Below the pieces are notes generated by a model. That model had not been told where the DNA came from, ran no database searches, and saw nothing but the letters and a program-made list of their open reading frames with translations. Positions 11,575 to 22,429 of a stretch of DNA of 64,000 nt are shown here, one piece after another. Position numbers and translations under genes: made by a program. Origin of the DNA: Malus domestica (lineage: Eukaryota; Streptophyta; Magnoliopsida; Rosales; Rosaceae); the NCBI RefSeq assembly GCF_042453785.1, contig NC_091670.1:4345001-4409000 (forward strand), given 5' to 3'. Position 1 is the first letter of the stretch, and the number at the start of each line of letters is the position of its first letter.

Positions 11575-11745
11575 TTTTTTAACAACGATATTTTTTACAC
11601 TAAAGGAGAGGAGAGTGAGCTTAGCTTCATAATCGGTTAGCAATAATTTGATTCAAATTTGTTTTTAGCGAGAATCGAACTTAAGATCTCTCACTTACAA
11701 GTGAAGATGAATACTACTAGACCGTAGTACTAAATTGATACTCGG
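11575..11745 (-). repeat. SINE-like repeat, copy 1
   Basis: Read on the minus strand it has a pol III B-box-like GTTCGATTC (complement at 11672-11681), within a block starting near ACTACGGTCTAGTAG. A second, similarly oriented copy lies at 11770-11945. A third spans 28.60-30.63 kb and is split by a solo LTR. A tRNA-derived SINE is the best explanation, but the termini are not exact. Confidence 0.6.
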
Positions 11746-11769
11746 GTGTTATAACTATTATATTTTTCT

Positions 11770-11945
11770 ATTTGTATTTTTTTTAACAAACAATATTGTC
11801 TACACTAAGGGGAGGGTTGGGTTTTGCCTTACAATGGGCTAGCAAGCAATAATGTGATTTAAATTCGCATTTGATGAGAATCGAACCTAAGATCTCTTAC
11901 TTATAAGTAAAGAGGAATACAACTAAACTGTAGTACTAAGTGGCT
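11770..11945 (-). repeat. SINE-like repeat, copy 2
   Basis: It has the same layout as the copy at 11575-11745, with the B-box complement GAATCGAACC at 11878-11887 and the same TAGTACTAAGT-type end. The two are tandem in the same orientation. Confidence 0.6.
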
Positions 11946-12132
11946 GATATTTGTATTTTTAAACAAAGATTTAATGGTTAAAACGTTCGGAGATCTCATA
12001 TTCTCAAGTACCATAAAATTCCTTATAAAAAACAGTTGGTAATGGTCCAAAAAAAGAAAAAGAAATAGAAGCTATGGATAAGAAATGGTTATACACTTAA
12101 CACTCATTATTTTTTTTTCCTCTAACGTGAAA

Positions 12133-12355
12133 TAGGAACGTCAAGACAACGGTATAACTAATTTATTACGTGTTGTTATGTCACAAAGTTAATATAGGAT
12201 GCAAAATTGAGATAATTGAGCCACACCGCTCTAATATTTCGATGCAATGTAAATCTCCTTGAAAGAAGCAACGAGGAAATTCCGATGCAAAAGCTGTTCA
12301 CTTTCCAATATTCATTCAAGAGGAAAAGCTAAAAGGAGCGCGTTAACAAATTTAT
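12133..12355. repeat. left half of duplicated TNL upstream region, split by a 14-kb insertion
   Basis: This aligns with 8625-8815 (shared GAGCCACACCGCTCTAAT, TTTCCAATA, TTCAAGA). The alignment stops near 12,355 and resumes at 26,332, which frames the large insertion between them. Confidence 0.75.
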
Positions 12356-12525
12356 ATATACCAAAACCCAAACCGGGTGGTACTGTTCTATAACAGTGTT
12401 TTGATTTGGTACTGTTCTATAACAGTGTTTTGACGTAATTCCCCTTCACTGCTGCTGAGTCTGAGGCTTTTTTTCCCTGCTTAGAACAGTGAATTTACAG
12501 TTTTGCCGTCATTTGGTGCTATATG

Positions 12526-13730
12526 TAGGGGTGGGTTCGGTACGGTTACCGTACCAAAACCCTTGTACCAATTACCGTACAAAACTTTCGATTTGGTAAA
12601 ATCTATTACCATTACCATACCAAACTTTCGGTATACCGAAGTTCGGTATTGCCAAAAGTTCGGTTGGCATGAAATGGCAATGGTAATCGCCACTTTGTTT
12701 TGGGACAAAATCTTTTTTTGTTTTTTTAACCCAATTCAAGGGAAAAACTTTTTTTGGGTACCTTTATCTCATACATTATAGATTAAATTCATCATTCACA
12801 ATTCACACACATAATAATTCAAATTATGCATCAAGATTCATCATGAAAATTAAGCTTACAATCCAAATAGAAGTTACAAACCAAAACAAATAGAAGTTAA
12901 CAATCCAAATAGAAATTAAAGTTTCAAAGCAAATGAAAATTGGAAGTAAACTTCAAAAAGGAGAATTCATTGATCAGTTATTCAAGCTTGAGATGTCAAA
13001 GCTTTTGGAGGAGGCATTGAACTTGTAGAAGATTGAGTTTGTGTCAAGCCTACATTACAAACAAAGAAAACATATTAATTAGTAGCAAGAAGAATTAAAG
13101 TTGAAAACCATTTAATAACAAATTTACTGAAAAAATTAAAGCATATCTTTCTTGTTTTCTCTTCTTCCATTTCCTTGTAAAATTGAAGCATATCTTCCGT
13201 TGGTTCCTTGTAGAAGTTTACTTCATCTGCCCTAAGCCAACCACTAGTATGCACTAGTGCCTCCATTATTTTAGGAGTCAAGGATACCCTAAAAGGGTCC
13301 ACAACCCTCCTCCCTAGGCTAAATGCATTTTCACTAGCAACAGTAGAAGTGAGGGTTACAAAGATATTTTGGCTATTTATGAAAGAATTAGGAACTCTTT
13401 TATGTTTGATTTCCACAATTTCAAGATATCCAAGTCACCAACAACAATGCTAATATAAGTAGGGTTTTATTTTCAAATTATTGGAATATTATAAATATGT
13501 GTTATATAATTATCTATTATATAATTTATAAATGATATATTATATTGTATTTTCGGTATGGTACGGTAATACCGTGGTAATGGTATCCATTACCAATACC
13601 GTACTATGAAATTTCGGTACGGTACAATACCGTACCATTACCGATTGGTACAAAAAATTTGGCACAAAATCGGTATGGCACGGTTGACAATTCGCTTGGC
13701 ACGACAATTTGGCAAAAAAATCCACCCCTA
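12526..13730 (-). mobile_element. internally deleted hAT transposon, 8-bp TSD
   Basis: A 1,205-bp element has termini TAGGGGTGG and CCACCCCTA, flanked by identical GCTATATG at 12518-12525 and 13731-13738. Subterminal regions are rich in GGTAC/ACCG repeats. The only coding remnant is the hATC dimerisation domain at 13075-13416 on the minus strand. It needs transposase supplied in trans. Its host sequence is the left part of the Helitron-like insertion. Confidence 0.93.
13075..13416 (-). pseudogene. hAT transposase remnant (hATC dimerisation domain)
   Basis: The minus-strand frame encodes STVASENAFSLGRRVVDPFR followed by SLTPKIMEALVHTSGWLR, the C-terminal hATC signature that lets hAT transposases dimerise in the nucleus. 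The BED finger and the catalytic RNase H-like region are missing, so this cannot be an active transposase. It lies wholly within the element bounded by GCTATATG duplications. Confidence 0.88.
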
Positions 13731-13738
13731 GCTATATG

Positions 13739-13866
13739 CAGGTTATGCTTGGCTTGGACTTTGTTTCGCTTTTTTTATTGGTTGTATTTGTTTTTGGTAT
13801 AGTTGCATCACAGTTTTGTCAAGCTCACGTGTTGGTCATCGCGTGGTACTTTCTTTGTGTTTTATA
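13739..13866 (+). repeat. repeat shared with 15.77-15.87 kb
   Basis: GGTTGTATTTGTTTTTG... and CACGTGTTGGTCATCGCGTG recur at 15778-15868. Both copies follow an AAAACCC-type start, at 12360 and 15629. They look like two 5' regions of the same Helitron family placed one after the other. Confidence 0.6.
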
Positions 13867-13874
13867 CCTATACC

Positions 13875-15048
13875 AAGGTATTAAATATCGATGATATCGG
13901 AAATATCGGTAGTTCAAAAACACGGAAATTTCGATGGAAATATCAGATATTATCGATATCGATAAAAATTGAATAAAAACCACGGAAATTGTAAGAAAAA
14001 CTTGGAAATTTTTATTGAAACTTTGCAGAATGTTTATTTAGTTAATTATCTATTAGTTTATCACAAAAAATTGGAAGGAAATGCATTGCATGATGAATTT
14101 AACTGATTTAAGTTGATTATATAGCGAGCTGACAAACATTGTGAGTATAGAAAATATATAGTAATTAATGAAACAAGTTTAAACACACCATAATCATTTA
14201 TATATAATGAATTAGTACAATATTTTACAATTTATACATTACATGGTAAGATACATGAGTGACTTAGTACCACATAAAGTTCCTATGAGGTTCAAAATTT
14301 TGACTATCTTCATAATCTCTATGTGTAGAGTAAGTGTATTGTGAAGAGTAGTCATCAAATGATAAATCCCTAAAATAGTTTTGCATGTAATTGTTAACAT
14401 GCCACCCATATGAATCCGAGATTGGTTGACGTTGTCCATAAGCAAAATCATTTGAAGATTGAGTCTCAGATTCTTTCCACGAGTCGCTCAATTTCATCCC
14501 AACAGGAATGTGATATGAAGGGTAGGGAAATGGTTGGTTATGAGTATAACCATAGTTACTACTTCCCACTCCAACATAGTCCGAAGTTATAAATAACGAG
14601 TCATCTTCTTGACTTGACAAAGTCCCCTTACCTCTTTCTCTACGAGTGTAGTCCTTCCCTATGGCACCAATTCTTGGTCCTACCCGCCTACTGCCATGGT
14701 CCTCATCCTGTGTTGCATGCGTGAAGTTTGCATTTCCAGTAACTTCAAAAAACAGGGTGAAAATATTTAAGACCAAACCTCACGATCACTGACACGTGGG
14801 CTGGATATTTTGAAAGCAGGTTTAGATTTTTTTTTTCTTCTTTCAGATAACACACACAGATTGACACATGGGCTGGATATTTTGAAACAGGTTTGGATTT
14901 TTTTTTCTTCTATCGGATAACACACACACACACACACACACCCCACTTCCACAGACACACACGCACATACCACTTCCTTTTCCCTCATTCCTCTCCTCAT
15001 TCATCTCCGGTTCTCCCCTCATCTTTTCTCTGTAAGTCTTCTTCCCAG

Positions 15049-15091
<43 letters not shown>

Positions 15092-15622
15092 CACTTTCCC
15101 GTATTTCCCCCTTCCCCAATCCTTCGAACCTTCTCCCTCATTCATGTCTTTGTTTCTTCTCCCCCGGAGCACAGACCACCACACCCACACCCGTCGAGCA
15201 CCACAGTGGCGCACACTCCGGCGAGCACCATCACCACCTGTGGACCGTTCCTCCTCCCTTTCTCACCTCCCGGGGACCACCATCAGGCAAGGGGATCCAT
15301 CAAACTGTTTGATTCAAACCCGAACGGGTTTTGGGATCCGAAGAAAATAGATTTTTCATTTCTGACGATAGAGGTGCATATCTTGTGTCTAAGCCTGGAT
15401 TGCAGAGAGAGATATGGGCAGCTGCGACGACACAGCCTCGGCTGCCTTTCCGACGACAGAGCCACGACGATTGTTTTGATAATATCGAATATATCGCGAT
15501 ATTATCGATAATATCGTGATATTTTGACGACAATTAGGGGGATACATGGGAAAATATCGGTCTCTCTGAAAAACGATAATATCGACGATATTTCGCAGAT
15601 ATTATCGATATTTTAGTCATTG
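13875..15622 (-). mobile_element. second hAT-type transposon, TSD ACCTATAC
   Basis: A 1,748-bp element has ends CAAGGTATTAAATATCGAT and ATCGATATTTTAGTCATTG, imperfect inverted repeats rich in ATATCGAT. It is flanked by ACCTATAC at 13867-13874 and 15623-15630. It retains a transposase C-terminal tail on the minus strand (14264-14776) and two CA/GT microsatellites (about 14929-14942 and 15054-15088). The 8-bp duplication supports the hAT superfamily. Confidence 0.85.
14264..14776 (-). pseudogene. hAT transposase C-terminal tail
   Basis: The minus-strand frame encodes a polar, Tyr/Ser-rich tail: GSRRVGPRIGAIGK, then SSNYGYTHNQPFPYPSYHIP and SYGWHVNNYMQNYF, ending in FMWY. I recognise this tail from long plant BED/DUF659/hATC transposases, where it follows the dimerisation domain. 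Everything N-terminal has been lost, so it is non-functional. The call rests on recalled family resemblance plus the surrounding element structure. Confidence 0.7.
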
Positions 15623-15630
15623 ACCTATAC

Positions 15631-18630
15631 TAAAACCCCAAAACCGCGCTACTATTCACGGACGAAAATGTCCTCCGTTTTGATGTTGTTGTTCCGTTTG
15701 GTTTAGCTTTTTGTACAGTAAAATTACACCAATGCCCTTTGTTTGGTTGTCTTTGACGGAATTAAACTTCGTTTCACTTTTTTTGTGGTTGTATTTGTTT
15801 TTGCCACAGTTGCAGTATAGTTTTGTCAGGCCCACGTGTTGGTCATCGCGTGGTACTTTGTTTGGGTATATTTTGTTCCATTTTGTTTCCTCTTATTTCC
15901 ATCTTTGTTTCGCGGTCGTTCTCACACCTCAAATCATTTTTGCCTAAAAAATTCCTGCTTCGAGTCGTCGCAAGTTTTCGTGTTGTTGCTTTCAGTCGGT
16001 GTTTTGTGCAATTGTGCAGCCTGAGTTGCTCGGAAAATATGAAATCAATGTAAGTTTTTATTTGCACCATGCGAAGACATCTGTGTTTAAGGTGAGGAGT
16101 TTTGAAATTATGTGCTTTTAATTCGAAGGATGGTGTGCTTGCTTATTGTTAATTATTTTTATTTCGTTTTGAATTTGTTAGTTTATCTTTTGTGCATCTA
16201 AGTATATCATTCCATGTTTTAGACTGGATTTTTGTGGTTTTCAGTTTGTGGGTTTTTTTGGGTGCGTGAGAAAATGTTATCCAATGGTTTGATTCAACAT
16301 TTTTCCTCAATCTGTTGCAACTTTGTTGTCGCTGTGCCCCTTTGTTAAACTTTGTTTTCTGTGTTGCTTTTGTAAAATTGAAGTGGGAGTTTGACGGATT
16401 TTGATGAATCCCGCAATTTATCGACGAAAAGAACAACACCTTTTGTAATGTTTGTAGTCATTTACCCACAGATTCATAAAGTGGTGTTATTTTTATGGAG
16501 GATGGTTGTTAATCTTTTGTATTGTTAATTTCGAATCGTGTGGGTTGCTCGGAGACCACCGGGTTATGCTTTTGTTCACTTGGATCACATTAGAGATGCA
16601 GAGGATGCAATTGGTGAATTAGATGGTATATTTAGTATTTGGCTATTGATTTTTAATATGGGGTTTTCTTAGTTTATATCATTCGAATCCAGCATAAGGG
16701 AGAAGCATAAGTTCATCGGCAACATTGTTTGTGAAGCAGCATAATTAGATGGTATCTGTTTTGAGATGCATATTTCAAAATCTTCCTTATGCAACCTGTG
16801 ATTTTTCACAAATTATACGTGTTCAACTAGGTCTAGGTTTATTCTTTATATAATGTGGTTGTCACCTTCGTTGGAATTTCTTCACTTTTTGACATGTGAG
16901 ATATCTCAATCAAAATAATGCTCATCATATAACGTATAATTTAGTAGAACAATATTGATACCGTTGCTTTAGTTGTGAGCATTCTGTTTTCCTCTTCTAG
17001 AATTGTGACTTGCGGTCTTGCTTTTTATGATTCACTCTTTTATTTTTTATGTTAATCCTTTACTTATGCATTGATGGGTAAGTCTTTGGTTCTATATTTT
17101 GTTGAGCTTTTTAATGAGCCCAGGCTGGCTGTCCATTCCTAATGGATGAGTTTGGTTTCTGGATTAAAAGACAGTTTCTAACTATGACATCTAAGAAAAG
17201 TATAGTCTTTTTTCTCCTTTTCAGCTTATTAAACATGATTTCCTAAGTGTTTATGTTTTTAATTTGTCTATTTGCAATGTGGGAAAATTCTTATTATCTC
17301 CTTGACTATACAGTTTACCGCTTGCACACGTGTTTGACGTTTTGTTCTGCTTTCGATAAGTAATGTTTGTGTCTTTGTAATATGTGGTTTCTTTTTGAGT
17401 CATCCCTTTTGAAACATTGCTTTGCTGCTTTTATCAAACGTTCCTTATTTGATAATAATCTGGGTGAGCAATTTAGGTTTCTCTTTCAACGGTAAATATA
17501 CCTTTGGGACAGATACTTAGATTCCAGTTTTGTATCCTTTTTTCCATATTAAATCCTGCTTTCCAATTTTGTATACTTAATTAAAATTACTTTTTAATTT
17601 TTATTTTTTTATATAGGTTGTATATTTGTTAATTCAGGTTTAACATCTTATATTATTTTTGAACTTAAATAAGTTCGCAGTATTAGATTGTTAGTGGGGG
17701 ATCAATTCAAGATCACAATGCGATGTGCTTTGTTCTACAATTGTGTTCAAACGTTTTGGATTTCTTTCTTTATCTATACATTTGCATTAATATTGTTTGT
17801 TGTCAAGTTAGTTCTTTTCCGTGCACATCGATATATAAAGCTTGAGATTTAGGTTTTCAGTCATGTGATGCTCAAATGCTTTATTAATTAGTTGGTTAAA
17901 TGTCTGGTGATCCTTTGGGGCTATAGAATATTAAATTTGTTGTCAATGCTTTGAAATTTAGCTTAGTACCATGGATACCTGATTGTTTCAAATTTGTGTT
18001 TATTTCCGCTTCACATTAATGTAAACTTATATTTATGGAAGGAAAAAAAAAACAGTTTACACCCATGCCACCTGACAGACATAGTTGTCTTTTATTTCTT
18101 TCTTAACTTATTAAAACTAACTTAGTAAGTGTTTTTCTTTTTGGTTTATGCATTTGCAGTGTGGGAAAGTAATTGATTATATCACCTTAGCCCTGCTTTT
18201 CCCTTTTGGGACAAGTGCTTCACATTTTGTTTTACTTTTGGTAATTGATTATTTGGTTTCCTCTTTAATTTGCTTTTTCCAACTATTGTTTTACTGCTTC
18301 CATAATGTGTTAAGTGTTTCATAATAGTTATTCTTTGTCATCTGTTAATGTGTGATCATTTGTCTTACTATTGTAATATGAACTGTATTTTTTTTTGTCA
18401 AATTTAGTTCTTTAATTACTTTTGGTTGGCTTATTTCTTTTCTGAGTCCTTTTTATTTTTGGAATTTCGAGTTTATGTAGTGCTTATCGGTAATAGTTAT
18501 GTTAAAATTATTTTAACCATTTATTTAATTAGGAATGAAAGAAATCAATCCTTTCTTTCATATTTGTTTACAGATTTGTGTTATGTTGATTCTTATATTT
18601 ATAAAATTTATTTCTCTTTTAATAGATTCA
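15631..18630 (+). other. 5' part of Helitron-like insertion, mostly non-coding
   Basis: AT-rich, T-biased sequence. Apart from the repeat at 15.77-15.87 kb and the SR-protein exon at 16538-16625, I see no gene. Several short frames near 15.7-16.1 kb lack domain resemblance. Confidence 0.55.
16538..16625 (+). pseudogene. captured exon of an RSZ-type SR splicing factor
   Basis: The plus strand reads [16 protein letters not shown], then [12 protein letters not shown], ending at a GT donor (GATG|GTATAT). This is the RNP-1-containing half of the RRM in 9G8/RSZ22-like SR proteins, which bind pre-mRNA and select splice sites. Only this exon is found; no RS tail or zinc knuckle follows. It sits inside the putative Helitron in the same orientation as the RPA-like gene, which fits gene-fragment capture by Helitrons. 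Confidence 0.7.
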
Positions 18631-18888
18631 ATGGAAACAGTTAAGGTCACCCATTTTGCAGAATTGCGTCCTTACATTAAAGCGGAGAAAATAAAGGTTC
18701 GTGTCTGTAGGATATGGAAATCTAGCATTCCGCAACTGTTTGCAAATACGTAACACTACAGTGTATCTTGGTTGATGAAATGGTAAGCCATCATTGTTCC
18801 ATAATTTAAATTAAGTATTTTAACAGTTATAGTTATGTCATAATTATTATTTTTTTTTTCATTTGTTAGTTTGTTAATTTATATTTAT

Positions 18889-18892
<4 letters not shown>

Positions 18893-18920
<28 letters not shown>
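18893..18920. repeat. (TA)n microsatellite
   Basis: A pure AT/TA run inside the first intron of the RPA-like gene. A (GT)n run follows at about 19331-19348 in intron 2. Confidence 0.9.
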
Positions 18921-18923
<3 letters not shown>

Positions 18924-20103
18924 ACAGTTTGATTTTTTAACATGTCTAAAGTGTTTTTTAATTCTGTTATTATTCTTTTTTTGTTTTTTTCCTTAATATG
19001 GCGTGTGATCAATTACAAAGAACAATGCGGTTGAAGCATCTACGTCAGACATCGATTGTGAACTGGTAGCATCAAAGATTGACGCTGGTAGTTGTTACGA
19101 AATCATGAATTTTAGCACAATCAAAATCAGAGGACGGTATAAAGTGGTGTCGCATGAAACCCAGGTTATATTCATTGGTACAACAGTGTTTAAAAAATTG
19201 TCTACTGTCTTTCCACCTATCCTTCAACATCGGTTTTTCCTACTAGATTTCAACATGCTCTATCCCCGTCTGAACAAAGATGATATTCTTACAGGTAACA
19301 TCAATACGTGTATATCTGTCTATATATATGTGTGTGTGTGTGTGTGTGTATCTACATGTCCATCAATTAAAAACATTTATGTTGTTTTTTTCACTAAAAT
19401 GAGTTTTCACATTATTTTTGTATTAACTTTTTAAATTGTAAGATGTGATTGGCCGTATAACTGCGGTCCAGCAATTGGAATCAAAACAGATTAATCAAAG
19501 AATAGCGCAAAAGTGTGACATACACATTGAGAATATCAGGTTGTTCTTTTCTTTAACTGTTGCAATTCCAATTTGTTAATATCATTTTCTTTGTTAGGCT
19601 GGGAAGAAAATTTACTGTTTGTTTCTCATTTGTTTTGTGCACAGAAAAGAAGAATTGTCTATTACATTGTGGGCAAATATTGTAGAAACTTTTTGTTCTT
19701 TATTGATCCAGAAGTTGTCTTTGCCGATTATTGTTGTATTTACAAATTTAAAAGTCAAGATTTACCTAGGTAGCTCATTTAATTAAAACCCACTTTTTCT
19801 ATCTTTATTTGGATATGTTCTTACATTTCTTGCTATAAACTGTTCCACTCTTTTATCATTATGGAATTTTAGTGTATTTGATTGCTACTCTTGATGACAG
19901 AATTTAGATGTCTTATTTTTTTTCTTTTTTATTTCTTATTTATAAAATGTTAGAACCTGTTTGTTACAGTTTGTATTTCGTTTCTAGCATTGCATGTTCA
20001 AATTATTTTACCACATTTTTATATGTATCCATTACACTTTTTTCCTCGCATTTAAACATCTATCATCCAATTAAAAACATTTACTCATCTATGATATTTG
20101 CTA

Positions 20104-20492
20104 GGGTAAAGTACAAAAAACTACCTCAACTATTAGTGTAACGACACTTTCATACCTTATTTTTTAAAATTGACAATGTCATACCTTATCTTTAGAATTT
20201 GGTCCAATTTTATACCTTCCGTTACTTGGCCATTTACTTTTCAGTTAAATGCTGACGTGGTTTGATCCGGGACCCAATTTTTATTAAAAAATTAATAAAA
20301 TATTATTAAAAACTAAAAAAAATCATTTAATAATTTTTAAATATTAAAATAATAAAGAAAAGTTATTAAAAAAAAACCCGTCAGTAAACCCCCCCAGCGA
20401 AAGAAGAAGAAGAAGAAGAAAAAGGAGGATAAAAAAAAAAAACCAAATCAAACCCAGTTCCCCCCCCCCCCCCCCGCCCGGAGCAACCCAGT

Positions 20493-20523
<31 letters not shown>

Positions 20524-20939
20524 GTTGAACCTAGATTCGGGTTTTTTTTTTCTTTTTTTTTCTTGTTGAACCCAGGTTCGGTTTTTTTTTTTTTTTAGGT
20601 TCTTTTCCTCCTCCTCAAGGGAGCTGGAAGGGGACAGAAGATGAAGATGGGGGAGAAGAGAGAGAAGGCGGGGAAGGGAAGGGTTTTTTTTTTTAATTTT
20701 TTTTAATTTTTTTTTAATATTTAAAAATTATTAAAATATATTTTTTTAGTTTTTAATAATTTTTTATGGGTTCCGGATCAAGCCACGTCAGCATTTAACT
20801 GAAAAGTAAATGGCCAAGTAACGAAAGGTGTAACATTGGACCAAATTCTAAAGATGAGGTATGACATTGTCAATTTTAAAAGATGAGGTATGAAAGTGTC
20901 GTTACACTAATAGTTGAGGTAGTTTTTTGTACTTTACCC
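20104..20939. mobile_element. Mutator-like element with long TIRs, TSD TATTTGCTA
   Basis: An 836-bp element has long terminal inverted repeats of about 170 bp each (about 20104-20272 and 20767-20939), starting GGGTAAAGTACAAAAAACTA. The 9-bp duplication TATTTGCTA lies at 20095-20103 and 20940-20948, which is diagnostic for Mutator-like elements. The interior is low-complexity (A, C, T and CTT runs) with no transposase, so it is non-autonomous. It sits in intron 4 of the RPA-like gene. Confidence 0.93.
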
Positions 20940-22429
20940 TATTTGCTAATATTTGTTTTACAATTATGTTATTATTTTTTGCCATCAACAGAGAACATCG
21001 TCTTGAATAGTACTGGCTCCTCCCTTTTTTTCATCGACTCAGACATCCTGGAGGTTAACTCATATAAATCAAAGTTAGTGCACTTCTAAAATTGTCCTTC
21101 ATGTTCAAACCTCTAAACATGTTGATTTTTCAAAATTTCTTATTTTCTTTTTAAACTTGCAGGTTCTCAACCTGTAAAGTCCCTGTAAAAATACTGCCTC
21201 CTTCTTCAAGGCAGGCAAATGAGGCTGAAATTTTGCGTACAGCAAGAAGAGTAACAATAGACGAGCTGGCCTTTTTGGATCCTGATTTGTATAAGGTATA
21301 CAAACGATTTATGCTTTTCTATCTTTAAAAAAAAACATTTACCTGCATTTTTACATATTGAACAAAAACTAATTTTGTTGTTGCTCTTTTATGATACATG
21401 TGTCATAAAACATTTAACAAAATGATACATTCCTATGTAAAGCATCTGTCAAACATTTTGACACACGTTATGATTGGTGGTACAATGCTTGCCTTAGCTG
21501 TGTCAAACAAATGCACAAGGACCCATCGACCGGACAACTCATCTGTCAGAAACACACCAACCAAAGTCCAACACCATGGTAACATTCAATATGCAAGTTT
21601 GTTACTCTGTCTTTTTTTTACTTTTTCTACGATTTTCAATTCCATGTTGTTTCTTTCCAACTAAAAAATGACTTCAAATCTGTGACCTCTGTTCTTTAAA
21701 CTTCTTTGCTCTGATTGTTAACAATGAGTTATAAGCCATAAAAAAAATAAAAAATAAAATAAAATAAAACTCATGGAATTCAGTTTTTAAATATAGGTAC
21801 AAAGTTAATTTGATTCTTGAAGACATCACTAATGAAATTAGTGCTTTGATAATTGGCAAAGCTGGAGAAAAACTCTTTGGTATGCCCTGCAAAGATTTGG
21901 TCATGAATCAGAGATTGATTAACCAACAACAACTGTCAAATGAGTTTTTGCGACTGATTGGACAAAAGAAGATTTTCCACTTGCGATTCGGAAATAGAAA
22001 AAATAGTTTCAACTCAAGTGATGTGTTGGTTTATAATGTGTCCGATGATACAGCTATAGAACCAATAACTCCACAAATCTTACCAAGAGCAGTCGCAATA
22101 TCTTCCACTACTGTATCATCTTCGACCTCACCACCTGAAACAAGCGGAGAATCAAATAAACGAAAGAGGGAGTCTGTGAGGAAAGCTCTTTTTACTGGCA
22201 GTGAACAAAGGTATAGATTCAAAATCCGTAGTACCATAAAATCTGATACTTTTATTTCACTTCCCTGTGTTCAAATATTCATATCTTCTGGCTATCTTGC
22301 TTTGCTTAATATATACCTATCAAGAATCTTTTCTTTTTTTTTTAAAGACAAAATTTGTAAAATCTCGTTCCTGGATTTCACTGTTATAATCTACGTAATT
22401 GTATTATTGAGATTTTATGTTATTTTTGA

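Noticed and set aside
14843..15312. Frames rich in Cys-Val or Thr-His repeats
   Set aside because: They translate CA/GT microsatellites inside a hAT element.
15711..16070. Cluster of overlapping 60-78-codon frames
   Set aside because: T-rich DNA gives hydrophobic chance frames on both strands; no start context or homology.
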